The position numbers were made by a program, and so were the translations under genes. A DNA stretch of 64,000 nucleotides, from NCBI GenBank assembly GCA_017871115.1, contig JAFCIZ010000008.1, positions 1,488,001 through 1,552,000 on the forward strand. The letters run 5' to 3'. Shown in pieces: positions 46,101 to 56,558 of this stretch. Origin of the DNA: Cunninghamella blakesleeana. Taxonomy: Eukaryota; Mucoromycota; Mucoromycetes; Mucorales; Cunninghamellaceae. Positions within the stretch are counted from its first letter, which is position 1, and each line of letters opens with the position of its first letter. The notes under the pieces were generated by a model. The model did not search any database. It saw nothing but the letters and a program-made list of their open reading frames with translations, and was not told the origin of the DNA.

Positions 46101-46371
46101 CATTGATTTCTTGATCACTATCTAATATATTTTGAAGATAATAATGATTTTGTGCTGATAAATAATCATTATGGTTGTCCATTATGTTATGTGGAACGTA
46201 AGTATTGGGATTATAATTTCGTGTATTTAAGTTGTCATTATTTGGTGTATTATAGTTGTGATATTTATTAATATTATTTTCTTGATATAGTTGATTATTA
46301 TTTGGATGGATGGATTTTGTAATAGGGATTCCCAATTGACCATCTGTAACAATTGCCCTATTTAGTTTTTT
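43126..46371 (-). CDS. Element C protease-RT-RNase H, expressed by -1 frameshift
   Basis: The frame is open from the slippery site at 46371-46365 to the stop at 43126 and lies -1 relative to gag. The first 200 residues are Asn-rich, then Lys/Pro-rich. Protease has GLIDCGAARACMS (Asp about 284 counted from 46335), unusual in having Cys where Ser or Thr follows the catalytic Asp. A long acidic linker comes next (SEDDTDSNDEDSIDDEESTD). RT has FIDD near 803 and the RMVVDYRKLN motif. RNase H reads VVCDASQLGLGSILTQ. The ORF ends DFLSRLGY without integrase. No ATG is needed or seen at the start, which supports frameshift expression. Confidence 0.88.
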   Translation of the reverse strand, partial: KKLNRAIVTDGQLGIPITKSIHPNNNQLYQENNINKYHNYNTPNNDNLNTRNYNPNTYVPHNIMDNHNDYLSAQNHYYLQNILDSDQEINDCDFNVAANPKPPVVEKAIRKPRTRKTIEKPSTSAAATKSIPQQIQQDIRDHTHVPLQNNPFFQNVFSQHPNQDVTEPSKSNNNDMMEEVQVINDKRKKVSIQEPPVDKRKKTPKRKSQPLPINYNISEEILHQKANINVGDLITISAPLRRELITACRQSRIKRPADKGKEKDVQLNSIDNSDVVTTAAYADIMVNDVKVTGLIDCGAARACMSRAMMKSLDLEIDAPSTSIFVMGNGTKQPALGVIHDVPITVSEGLTIPIDVEVLPKCPQHIVLGTSWLDHAQAVINFKTGTLKVTYKRRTQEIPITYIKTNERPYTYQRVTNVKYELEQPQGEEIAENLSNTSESEDDTDSNDEDSIDDEESTDSNEEDAVQDDEDFYLMDDHEKSPVIQTRPNKDEGTMMILSGSTGLSIPPYHICQINYAIDENIIVPYFKRLDEFLDKHEDFDVILEIINKTEDMMEIPPNNILGEFINRKQFPIQKDPYVEYTGYDFEDHYRELPPSLLEDDTEEIILDPNIKGKIQMGDIPEEYKKKFYKLIHHYQDIFDWNNDKMGKTTLIEHEIILKENTLPIRHRPYRLGPSEQEYLKNELDRLCEMGIIKPSNSPFTAPIILVKKKNGEYRMVVDYRKLNTHTKVDSYPLPRIDDLIDELGKSKIFSALDLRSGFHQVPLKESSKELTGFTTKFGTYQYEMLPMGLVNSPATFQRLIDICYKDLLHSNLVAFIDDLNVHSKNLDQHLIDLERLFEYTRRGGLVFNIEKCIFFKDELKFLGYIITAEGIKTDPDKIAKVKDYPIPKTIKQVRGFLGLASYYRRFVKGFAATARPLHDQTKTKKRIPWTEDTTKAFEKLKENLINAPILRRPDFDKPFIVVCDASQLGLGSILTQLDDDGREHPIIFASRGLKNSELNYGATKLECLALVWSLQIFRPYLLGKKFTVISDHSPLRWIIESPKVTGMVARWITYLADYEFEIKYRAGRKQEAADFLSRLGY

Positions 46372-47483
46372 GAACCATTAACTGGTGTGTTATTTTGATT
46401 ATTATTTGGTGGATTATTATAATTATTTTGTTGTGGATAGTTATATTGTGGATTATAATTATTATTATTCTGCATTTGATTTCCTTGGTAATAATAATCT
46501 CTGTTGTTATAATTATCTTCAGGTAAATATTGATTGTTATAATTATGATTATTGTTGTTATTATTATTATTATTATATTGACGATAATTGTTATACTGAT
46601 TATTTCTGTATTTTTGATTATTATTTCTGTTGTAATTATTAGGTCCATTATATGTTTGGTTGTTACGATTATTATTGTTGTTGTTTCTTTGGTTATTGTA
46701 CGAGCCTCTTTTGTCTTCTAATTTGGTGTTTATTAATTTTTCCATGTGACCTAAAAGTCTTTGCATCAAAGCAGATTCTCCATCAACATGTTCAGCAGTA
46801 TTTAAAGATGTATTGCCATTATAATCACCATAATTATTATTTGACTTCTTTTTATGGCCTCCAGCAAATCTATTAGCATTAGTAAGATTACATACAGATG
46901 GTAATGATTGTATGTGTCTTGTCTTCCACCAATTTTCAGCATAGTTATACCATTGATTCAATGTTTCAGCACCTTGATCCATACAGTGCATTCTGATTTC
47001 TTCTTTTAAACCAGCACGGAATCTCATCAATATAATATGATCATCTTTTAATTGTGCCAATCTTGCCATTTCTTGGATACGTGCCAAAAAGTTCTTTGGT
47101 CTTTCATCATTGCCTTGTTTAATGGTACCAAGTGCAATTTCGTATGATAATATCAATTCTTTGGTGACATACTTTTCCCTTAAAGCATTCATCAATTTTT
47201 GATAGTCATTAGCCATATTTGGATCTTGTTCTAATTGTTCAAAATAGAATTCAGCAGGACCAGACAGTTGCACCTTCAAGATAATTGCCCTTCTATCCAT
47301 ACCAACTCTAGATAATTTAAAATAATTTTCCAAGGACTTTTCAAAATAACGAAAGTCTTCGTCATCAGAACCTGAAAAAGTTAAAAGATTAAGCTTCAGC
47401 TTAGCAGCAAGGTTAGGATCATGGTGATGATCATGATTTTCCAACGCGGTTTGCTCGATACTTGATTTTTGTGGATTTTCCAT
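46362..47483 (-). CDS. Element C Gag
   Basis: 373 aa. Residues about 30-200 form a retrotransposon Gag domain (LNLLTFSGSDDEDFRYFEKS ... MANDYQKLMNALREKY). The C-terminal 130 residues are Asn/Arg/Tyr/Gln-rich (repeated NNNNN, NNQYNNYRQ) and carry no CCHC knuckle, so RNA binding would rely on the basic Asn-rich tail. The ORF ends in TCA AAA AAC TAA, which includes the frameshift site. The ATG is 175 bp from the 5' LTR. Confidence 0.88.
   Translation of the reverse strand: MENPQKSSIEQTALENHDHHHDPNLAAKLKLNLLTFSGSDDEDFRYFEKSLENYFKLSRVGMDRRAIILKVQLSGPAEFYFEQLEQDPNMANDYQKLMNALREKYVTKELILSYEIALGTIKQGNDERPKNFLARIQEMARLAQLKDDHIILMRFRAGLKEEIRMHCMDQGAETLNQWYNYAENWWKTRHIQSLPSVCNLTNANRFAGGHKKKSNNNYGDYNGNTSLNTAEHVDGESALMQRLLGHMEKLINTKLEDKRGSYNNQRNNNNNNRNNQTYNGPNNYNRNNNQKYRNNQYNNYRQYNNNNNNNNNHNYNNQYLPEDNYNNRDYYYQGNQMQNNNNYNPQYNYPQQNNYNNPPNNNQNNTPVNGSKN
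46365..46371 (-). promoter_or_regulatory. -1 ribosomal frameshift heptamer A AAA AAC
   Basis: On the minus strand, in the gag frame, the last codons are TCA AAA AAC followed at once by the TAA stop (46364-46362). A AAA AAC fits the X XXY YYZ rule and is a known retroviral slippery site. After a -1 slip the frame is open straight into pol. No downstream structure could be assessed by eye. Confidence 0.82.
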
Positions 47484-47635
47484 TGGAATATAAAGATAAG
47501 TTTTTGAAATAGGATGATAAAGTTTGTATATTTTTAAAGTAGTTGTTTAACTTGAATTTAAGTATTCTTGATTATATTCTTTTATAGATTTAGTTATTCC
47601 TTGATAATTAGTGTTTCCCCGGTTTTTAGTATTAT

Positions 47636-47653
47636 CCCCGCCAGTGAGCACCA
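47636..47653 (-). other. Element C primer-binding site (tRNA type)
   Basis: On the minus strand TGGTGCTCACTGGCGGGG starts five bases after the 5' LTR. Its complement ends GAGCACCA, as a tRNA 3' end would. The tRNA is not identified; no matching gene lies in the window. Confidence 0.6.
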
Positions 47654-47658
47654 AAATA

Positions 47659-48293
47659 TGTTGTGTAAATTTTTGGTTGTTTGAAAAATAGAATTTCCTT
47701 TTATAGTTTTGGAAAGTAGATAGTTTTATAGTTTAGTTTAGTTGTCAGTGAGCACCAGTATCTTGTTTTATAAGTAGATACAACTTAGTTTAGATTGATA
47801 ATTTAAAATAAAATTAAAATAATAAAATAAAATAAAATAAATTATATAATTGGATAAAGATCAACAATTATATAGACAAAGTAATAAAATTAAAATAAAA
47901 TAAATATAATATCGGATAAAGATCAACGATTATTATAATAAAATAATATAAAGTAATATTGGATAGTAATCAACAATATTAATATAAAGTAAATATAATC
48001 TTTAGCTAAAAAGATGAGTTAAGAGAATTTAATATATATAAATCTTTATTTCAAATTAACTGATTTTTCAAAAATAAAAATAAAAATGTCGAGTATTTAT
48101 ACTATTTTTTAGAAATAAGGTTTGACTTTTTATCTTCTGAGAGAAGGTAAAAGTATAGAACTTTTTATCTTCCAAGAGAAAGTAAAAGTAATATATAAAC
48201 TTTTTATCTTCCCATGAAAGGTAAAAGTATAAAATAAGGTTTAAAATTTAAACACCGTTTTTGAAGTGATCCAAACGAATCCACTTCATAACA
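47659..48293 (-). repeat. Element C 5' LTR
   Basis: 635 bp, same as 34316-34950. A TATAAATA box reads on the minus strand at 48101-48094. Confidence 0.92.
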
Positions 48294-50231
48294 GTAATAT
48301 TTGATATGTATAATATAATTCCAGTGAGCACCAGTTCCTGTTTTATAAGTAGAACGACTTAATATAAAGGAATAAAAAAATAAAATAAAATAAAGTAAAA
48401 AATAAAGAAATAAAAAAATAAAAATTTTAAAAGGTGTAATATAATTGCAGGATTAAAGAGAGATTTCAGTAACCGCAATGTAAAATAAATATAATAAGAA
48501 AATTTAAAAAGTAATTTAAATTTGAATTGTTGAAAAATATATTTAAGTAAATAAATATAAAATAAAAAAATAAAATGATATAGTTTGTTATAAAAAAATA
48601 GATAAATTCAGTAATTTGAATAAGTTATAAGTAAAATAAGTTAAAATTATAAAATATGATTTATAAAGTGGACAAGTTCAATAATTATTTAATAGATAAT
48701 AATTTATTATGAAGATTTGACAATTTAAAAGAAAGAAAGAGAGAAAAATTGATTCTATTTATATTTAAAAAAAATTAGAAAAGGTATTTAATAGAGAGAG
48801 AGTAGGGAAAGGTAATGATAATGATTGTCGTATGGAATAGCTACTCCAAGGGCGTTTACTCCAAAAACCGTACTCGAATTTAAGGAGCATCATTAGTAAT
48901 ACCATTGTCGACATAATATGAGATAAAGGTAAAATGAGATAAAAAAAATTTAAAATAAAAAAAATAAAAGGGAATATTTATTATACAAAATATTATTTAA
49001 AATTTGACAAAAAGTAAAATAAAAAAAGAATGAAAATTACATTAACTTATTTACACCAAAACAAAATTTATTTTTAGAGAGAGGGAGAGTGGAGGTACGG
49101 TCAAGGGCATACAGTCAAGGATGTGAGATTGACAGCCAAATGAATAAAAATAAATATTTTAAACATTGGCAGCATTACTATCCTGCACGGCAGTAGGTAG
49201 AATGATTTGATAAAAGTAAAAATAAGAAATTTATATATGGTATGCTAAAAAAAACTTGGTATTATTATAAAAGTAAAAAATTAATCATTTTTAAAACCAA
49301 GTATAAATATTTGAGAGAAAGAGAAAGAGAGAAAAGAAGGGAAATGAATACGTAGTTAAGGATATACGGCTATGGGTAACATAAGGCTGGTGAACAAATA
49401 GGTATATATTATATATTTTTAAAACATAAATAGGATCACTATCCTTAGCGATAAAATGAAAGGAATAAATAAATAAAAGATAAGCAAGTTATTTTATTTT
49501 ATAATCTAGAAAATATAAACTGATGATACTATTTAAATGGTCTTTACTATTTTTATGACCAGCAAAACTATAATAATAACAATAAGAAATAAAATTTATG
49601 ATTATTGATTAAATATGGAATATAAACTAGCATTAGTACTAATTTTACAAGTGCAAGTTGATGGAAGGTGACTTAAAATAAATATATAAATATATTAAGA
49701 TTAAGCTAAGTGGTTCCTTTTTAAGAATGGTTTAAAATGATTTTAAACTATTTAAATATTTATATTATCAAACATCAATAAACATCTGAAAATAAATAAA
49801 AAGTGAATCAAAAAGTAATATTTATAATGTTTATTATTAAAAAAAAGAAAAAGGCCTCGAGTATTTATATAAAGAGTAAATATTAAAATATGGCAACGGC
49901 ATTGGATGCATGAGGAAAATTATTGAAAGTAGCAATAGATAGATTATTGAATAGATATATATTTTTTCCTTTCCTTTAAACAACTCGATTTTATTTAATC
50001 TAGAGCAAGATTATAATAAGACATTGATAATTTCCTAATTAAGGTTAGATTAATTATATGTATATCTATTTGCTGTTAGTGTAGAACTACCGTTTAATGA
50101 CATCATCTTTCACAATACCGTAAAAAGAACCAATGGAAATCAATTGATGATAATATAAAGAACTAATTTAATCAGGTATACTAACTGTTAATTCTATTTT
50201 ATTTTATTTAAATAAAGAAAGTGGGTGCATG

Positions 50232-50274
<43 letters not shown>

Positions 50275-50658
50275 AAATAAATTTAATAAAAAAAGAAAAA
50301 CGGTGAATTTCTTTTTATTATTATATAAACATATTCTCCCTGAGAACGTGCTATTTGTTGATAAATACATATAAAAAAGACTTGGAAATTGATAGGAGGA
50401 AAATGGGATTTTTTAAACATGTGATGGTATTATAAAAATAACCAAAAGAACCGCGCGGGGTTTTAAAATAAATAGCATGAACCATCATGTTGTCAGTTAC
50501 AAAGGCGCATGACTGTAAAAATGACATAAAAAATGCTTTACTTAGCAGGAAGAAATCTATATTAAGGAGGAGGGGGACAAGAAATCATGATGGAAAATTT
50601 ATTTCTCTCTCTTTTTTATTTATTTATTTATTACTTTTCTTATTCATTTTATTCCATC
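48294..50658. other. A+T-rich DNA with LTR-like remnant and (GA)n tract
   Basis: Right flank of element C. At 48323-48360 the phrase AGTGAGCACCAG...TGTTTTATAAGTAGA repeats a segment found inside the C LTRs (34402, 47749), so a diverged relative of element C was probably here first. Beyond that only A/T-rich sequence with AGAGAG-rich patches was seen. No gene is supported; the short ORF at 50487-50684 lies in the leader of the F-box gene. Confidence 0.5.
50235..50270 (+). repeat. (GA)n microsatellite
   Basis: About 18 uninterrupted GA dinucleotides, roughly 390 bp before the F-box gene start. Confidence 0.9.
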
Positions 50659-51703
50659 ATGACTCACATACATCATTTACCTGATGAACTTCTTTTATCG
50701 ATTTTTCACTTGATTAAGCAAGAAAATCATCTTAATTTAATCTATTTTGCAAAGTAAGTTGTATAAACAGAGAAAAAGAGATAGAAAGAGAGAGGAAGGA
50801 AAGGGAGTTGGATTTTTTTTATTTTATTTTTTATTTAATCACCATGCTTTTATTATTATTATTATTAGTGCTTGTAAACGATTTCAACGATTATCAATGG
50901 ATTATACATTATGGAAGAATACTATTATATTAGATCATAGATCCATCCTTCCAAACAACATTCAACCAATACCTTTTCCAGCATCATATAAAAAATTAAA
51001 TGCAAAAGAAATTTTTATTCTGGATTCAAATCAATCGGAAATGGAATATTTAAAAAATATCCTTATTCATTATAATAAATCTACGACTGTTGATTTAAAT
51101 ATAGTAGCATCGAACCCTATTCACTATTGGAATGTATTAACAAAATATAATAATAATATTCTATTTCGTACTTTATCTATTTCACCATTAGATGATAATA
51201 ATAATAATACATCAACAGCAAACATTAGTACTTTCAGTGATGAGGATACAAAATTATTTTCTTTCTTAACAAACATACAAAATCATTTACAATCCTTTAA
51301 TTTTTCAATGTTGCCATTACAAAAATTAATACATCATCATACTTCTTTAGTGTTTCCAAATATACACATTTTAGATATAGGTTTATTGTCTAATATTCCT
51401 TTAGATTGGGCTAAAGTAAAACTTATGTTTCCAAATTTAAATCAATTAACGCTTCATTCTTTACCATCAAATTGTACATTCGCTTTTTGGGAAATAATTC
51501 GATCATTATGGTCCTCTCCAGATTTATTTCCTTGGTTAGAGTCTATGGTCATTATTCAAGAAAATACAACTGATTCATCAACTTCTTCATTTTCTTCTTC
51601 TACTATTACAAAAGATGAAGTTGTTGAGACCTTGGCTCGCTTAAATGGCCTTGTAAGAATTGATACAGGTTGCTGGGATATCATCGCTGTAGAAAACTTT
51701 TAA
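50659..51703 (+). CDS. F-box protein
   Basis: 309 aa from two exons, 50659-50753 and 50869-51703 (310 codons with the stop). The spliced N terminus reads MTHIHHLPDELLLSIF, then a linker, then NLIYFAKNACKRFQRLSMDYTLWK, a standard F-box of about 45 residues split by the intron. The open frame that runs back through the intron from 50747 lacks the LPDELL half, so the upstream ATG is chosen. The rest (LHSLPSNCTF, FPNLNQLTLHSLP, FPNIHILDIG) has the spacing of degenerate leucine-rich repeats. Predicted SCF ubiquitin-ligase receptor with unknown target. It is unrelated in sequence to the three F-box/ankyrin-like paralogues. Confidence 0.82.
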
Positions 51704-53075
51704 TCTTTACCATTTACCTTTTTCTTTTTTAATACCAAAATTATAATACCTTTTTAATAAATAAATAATATAATAATGTGTTCCTATTCTTTATTGAATG
51801 CTAATTTAAAAAAAAAAAAAATAAGGGGAAGGGGGGGTAAGTATATATACTTTTTTCTTTATTTGAATTCATGAATTATAGTAGATCATATTACTCAAAT
51901 AGTATTTACTTGGTTAGCTATAAATTCATCATAAGTCTAGAATATATTTAAAAAAGAGGCAAGTATCAAATAATTGAATCAAGTATTAAATAAGGTTTTT
52001 TTAAAGTATGAAAAATGCTGATTTGATCGTTTTAAATTATTTTTTATACAAGTATATTAAAATATAAAAATAATTGTATTTATTAAAAAATATTTTACAG
52101 CTATTACAAGTTAAAAGATAAGGGGGAAAAAAAATAAATCATATTATACATTCATATATATTCCATTATAAAATAATGATAGAAAATCGTTTTTTTCATA
52201 AGAATTAGAAAAAAAAAAAGAAAAATTAGTATTACATAATAATAAAAAAAAGATTATTATGGAAACAATATACAGTCGCTTATTTCATGATAATAAATAA
52301 TGGAAAAAATCCTCTCTGAAATTGGTAATGAATTAACCAAAAATAAGCAAGATAAAATAAAAATTACTGAATTGATAATCATCTCTTGATCAAAAAATTA
52401 ATCCTTCAGAACCCATGATGGTCTAGTGTTTAGTAGTTAAATATATATTTGTTTATTTTTTTATAAAATAAATATTTAGCCAAAAATTCGGTAAAAAAGA
52501 TCATTATTACTTATATTTAACATCTATTCATCATTTTACTTTATTAGCATAAAAAATATCAATAGTAGTATACCGTATCATTTATTAGATTATATATGAT
52601 ATATTCATTGCTATTTTAGGTAAATATCCATTCCTTAATTGTATTGATTTTTCAATGAAAAATTATTAATCGAGTTTATACTTGAATCCCTCACCAATAG
52701 ATAAATAAATAAGCTTTATAGTTTCCAATAATTATATGTAGATATATATTGATATCATTCATTAATAAAGCAAGTATTGTTAGTATTTTATATTAAAAAT
52801 ATAATGTAATAATTTGTCTTGATTTGAATTTATATTCTTCCTAAAAAAAAAAAAATAGTAATAATTACTTGTAAGTTTCCGATATTTATTTTCTGTTTAT
52901 TTGTTCTATCTTTCTTCTTTTTTCTTTTCTCTTTTGTATATTCTATATTATTTCTTATTTCACCCTTTATTAATAACTGCTATCTAGCTTTAGTTTTTTT
53001 TTATAAGCTTTTTTTTATAATAGTAATAACAATAAAAAAAGTTTGACGATCTTGATAATCGACATAAACATCAAA
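51704..53075. other. Intergenic, RhoGEF upstream region
   Basis: 1.4 kb of A+T-rich DNA with pyrimidine-rich stretches close to the RhoGEF start (TCTTTCTTCTTTTTTCTTTT near 52910), typical of fungal promoters. No gene was seen. Confidence 0.5.
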
Positions 53076-53511
53076 ATGACCAAAGAATTGGATTTAATTT
53101 CAATAAGTTCGGAAAGTAAAAAATCATCCTTTAGATTCAATGGATTGAAAGAGGATAATAACGAAGAACATGAATCTTGTAAGTCACTCTTTTCCTATCT
53201 ATCGCGGCAAAAAAATAAATCACCCCCATCATTAACATCATCAACAACATCAACAGCTCTCCGTTCTTCAAGGTCTATGAAGTTACAACCAACCTTATAT
53301 CATAATAAAAAGTTACTACATGACGATTACATAGAAACATCTAGTTGTTTATCAGATACAGATAAACCTTCTTCTCATAATAGTTTTATTATCAAAGATA
53401 TTCGTTTAGAAAGACATTCTTTAGAAGATTACCATCATTATCATCGTTATTCTCCCAATAATAATTTAGCATGGCTAACCAAAAAAACAGTGGGAACAAC
53501 AACCTCAGCAA

Positions 53512-53544
<33 letters not shown>

Positions 53545-54781
53545 GTAATAATAACATTAATAACAATAAAAGGAATAGTATGGGGGTAGCAGTGCCAGCA
53601 AATATGAATCCAGTATCAAAATTATTAAGTTATTCAGAAACAACTACAGAAGAATGTATGGCCATTGGTAGAATGATGATTCATATAGTAGATTCTTATA
53701 CTATCCAACAATTTTTAAATAATTATATCACTCAATCTAAAATAGAAAATAATCAAAAAAAGAAAATGAAGCCAACGAAAATTAAAACAAATTACCTACA
53801 TGAAATACAATCATACTCCTCATTGTCATCACAATCACTCTTATCCTCATCAATATCACCATCAGCTATAGTACCGCATTTTCAATCTGCTATTTTACCT
53901 TCATTATCTCATAATATACCTTGGATGGATCATCCGAATGAATTTATAATAAATAATCAAGAAGAAAAAGGAGACGAAGACAAGGAAGAATATATTATTC
54001 TACCTTCAGATATATCATTCCAATTTCAAAATCAATTACAACCATCAGTAAATCAGCATTATCATCTTAATTCATCTAAAATAGATTATAAAAGTATACC
54101 TTTGGAAATGTCTTTATTATTACGACAAAAAAGTACGATTAAAGAACTCATGGAAACAGAATCGAAATATATAGAAGATTTACGTATATTAGTAATGGTA
54201 AATATTAATTAAAATGTATAATGAAATATTTTAACTAGTGTGTTTTTTTAATAACTTTATATTTCTTTTATATATATATATAAATATTAAAAAAGCATTT
54301 CTTTGAAGTTATCGGTGATGCAAAGTGTATAACCTTGGAACAAAGTGAAATCATTGTTCGTAATGGCGAAGAATTATTACAGTTTCATGAAGATTTTTTT
54401 GAAGCGTTACAGAATGCTCATGAGTATAACATGGAATTACATCAATTATCTCCTACACCAAATATTAAAAAAATAGCAGAATGCTTTATAAAATGGGTAA
54501 ACATATATATATATAAAGAAACATAGATAGTGTATAATAATAATAGTAATAATAACATATACGTATATTAATTTTAATTTAGGGACCAAAATTTGATATT
54601 TATATGGATTACTGTGTTGGCCAAGATAAAGCGATGGATACTTATAGAGAACTTTTAGAAACTAATGATGCTTTTTCAAACTTAATGGAAAGAACACATA
54701 ATTTTCTTCGTGTTTCTCTTGGATTTGGTTTAGGGAGTAAATTAAACTTTGGTGACTATTTAATAACTGTAAGTTTATATG

Positions 54782-54818
<37 letters not shown>

Positions 54819-56269
54819 TAACTCTATTCTTCTTTTCTTTAAAAAATAGCCTTTCCAAAGGGTATTTCGATACCGCTTAATTTTACAATCCATTATTAAA
54901 ACTGTAGAGTTGGATTCTGATGAGTATTATACTTTGAATAAAGCTCAAGATATTATGCATAATATAACCACTCGACTTAATACAACAAAATCAAAATTGG
55001 AGGCTGAAAAGAAAACAAAATTATTTTTAGAGAGGTTGCAAAGTGATTGGGTAAATATATTTATATGCATATATTATTACTATAACACTTAAAATATGTA
55101 TATGTACATACATATATACATATATACATACATATATACATACATATATACATACATACATGCATACATATATTTATATTTATATATAAATATTTAATTA
55201 TTTATTTAATAATATAGGCTATTCCTAAACGCTGGCATAGTACTCTGGGCCCATGTATTTTAATTGGTACCTTGAATATTATACAAGATATAGAAGCAAA
55301 AAAAATAAAAAGATATGGTTGCGCATTGTTTGGAACGTATATAATTATAGTCAAACCAAAAAAGAAAAAACTATTATATGAACCTAGATTATGGTTTCCC
55401 TTACGCATGTTTGAATTAAAAGATATTGAAGAATTTGATGGTAAGGAAATAAATTCGGTTAATATATACATATACTGATGACTATGGAAAAGTATATATA
55501 TATTAATTCGCTTTTTTATAATGATAATTATGATATAAAATTAGGAATAATTCCATACGCTTGGAAGCTTTATAATGATCAACATACAATAATATTCAGC
55601 GCTATGTCTGAACAAGAAAAACAAATATGGGTGCATGATTTTCGAATTGCTATCAAAGATTCAAAGGCCCAATATGAAACACATTTATGGGACTCACAAA
55701 ATCGAGGAAACGTTATAGAGCAACTATTTGTATCCTCTTTTGATAAAGATGATAATGTTAAGCAACGACAGCAAGATTTATACTCACCGTCATCTTCTCA
55801 CTTATCATCAAGGTCCAGCCTTCGTAAAAGTTTAACAAGAAGAAAATCAACGCCATTATTTTTAAATAACAATAATAGTCGTGAAAATAGTCAACCATCA
55901 ACCGTTCCACTTTCAAATATTTTAATAGAAAGTAATATATCATCAGTTCATTTGTGTTCGACATCGTCTGATTTATTGATAGATCCAGTATCTTATCACC
56001 ATAATATGTATCCCAATAGTTCAAAGCATGATTTAACTTCGACAGCAACTTTGTCTCATCATAGTAATATAGCAACAGTAAAACGATCGCAGTCTAGTAT
56101 GAATGATCTGAGAGGATTTTTCCATAGTAATGTTACGGGAAAATGGTCTCAGCACAAGTATAGTCAATACCAATCAAGAAGAATGGCAGTCGATGAAAAA
56201 TTTGAAGATGTATCTAGTACTCATCTTTTGACAGCGAGAAGATCTCAAGATAGAAATGGTTTATTTTGA
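53076..56269 (+). CDS. Rho guanine-nucleotide exchange factor (DH-PH)
   Basis: 885 aa from six exons: 53076-54197, 54296-54496, 54583-54768, 54850-55050, 55218-55440 and 55545-56269 (886 codons with the stop). It loads GTP onto Rho-family GTPases to steer actin and polarised growth. The N-terminal 350 residues are low-complexity (Ser, Asn runs at 53516-53560). The DH domain spans about 355-570 (TIKELMETESKYIEDLRIL, CVGQDKAMDTY, and the signature helix ITPFQRVFRYRLILQSI). A PH domain follows at about 577-690, ending SEQEKQIWVHDFRIAI. The tail is Ser-rich with RRKST-like phosphosites. The target GTPase is not readable. The start is the first ATG in frame; introns contain (TA)n and (ACAT)n repeats. 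Confidence 0.88.
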
Positions 56270-56558
56270 TTTATACGAAAATAATAATAATGAATAAGTA
56301 ATTTTTTAGTATCTGATAGATATATACAAAATAAAAATTTTGTTTGAAAAAAGAAACGAGAAAACGTTAAAAAATAAAAAAAATTTGTGATTTAAAAAAT
56401 TCTATTCTCTTTAAAGATGATGGCTGGGTTATTTGATGTTTCATAATAGCTTGGTTTAAAAAAAAACTACCTTTTTTAAAAAAAATAATATTTTTTTTTT
56501 TTTTTCGTTTCTTTCCTTTTCTATTTCCTTGTTATTAAATCGTACCATATAATTAATA
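56270..56558. promoter_or_regulatory. Upstream region of hbs1
   Basis: 289 bp between two genes in the same direction, ending in a T-rich and CT-rich stretch (TTTCGTTTCTTTCC) before the ATG at 56559. Confidence 0.45.

Larger units (their letters stand above)
34316..48293 (-). mobile_element. Element C: four-ORF Ty3-type retrotransposon, split by element B
   Basis: About 8.1 kb once element B is subtracted. Orientation is minus: the 5' LTR is 47659-48293 and the 3' LTR is 34316-34950. Coding order is gag (47483-46362), PR-RT-RNase H (frameshift to 43126), integrase (42876-41563, one in-frame TGA) and an accessory ORF (41407 on, cut by element B). Target duplication is GTAA (34312-34315 and 48294-48297). 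The LTRs look identical. Element B and the TGA make this copy defective. A separate integrase ORF and an accessory 3' ORF are not usual for Ty3-type elements. Confidence 0.9.

Noticed and set aside
46385..46876. Several plus-strand ORFs rich in Tyr, Ile, Asp and Cys
   Set aside because: They are antisense shadows of the Asn-rich AAT/AAC codon runs of element C Gag.
50487..50684. 65-aa ORF before the F-box gene
   Set aside because: It overlaps the leader and first exon of the F-box gene in another frame and has no recognisable features.
53043..53075. Upstream TTG start for the RhoGEF ORF
   Set aside because: Eukaryotic initiation at TTG is unlikely; ATG 53076 has an A-rich context.
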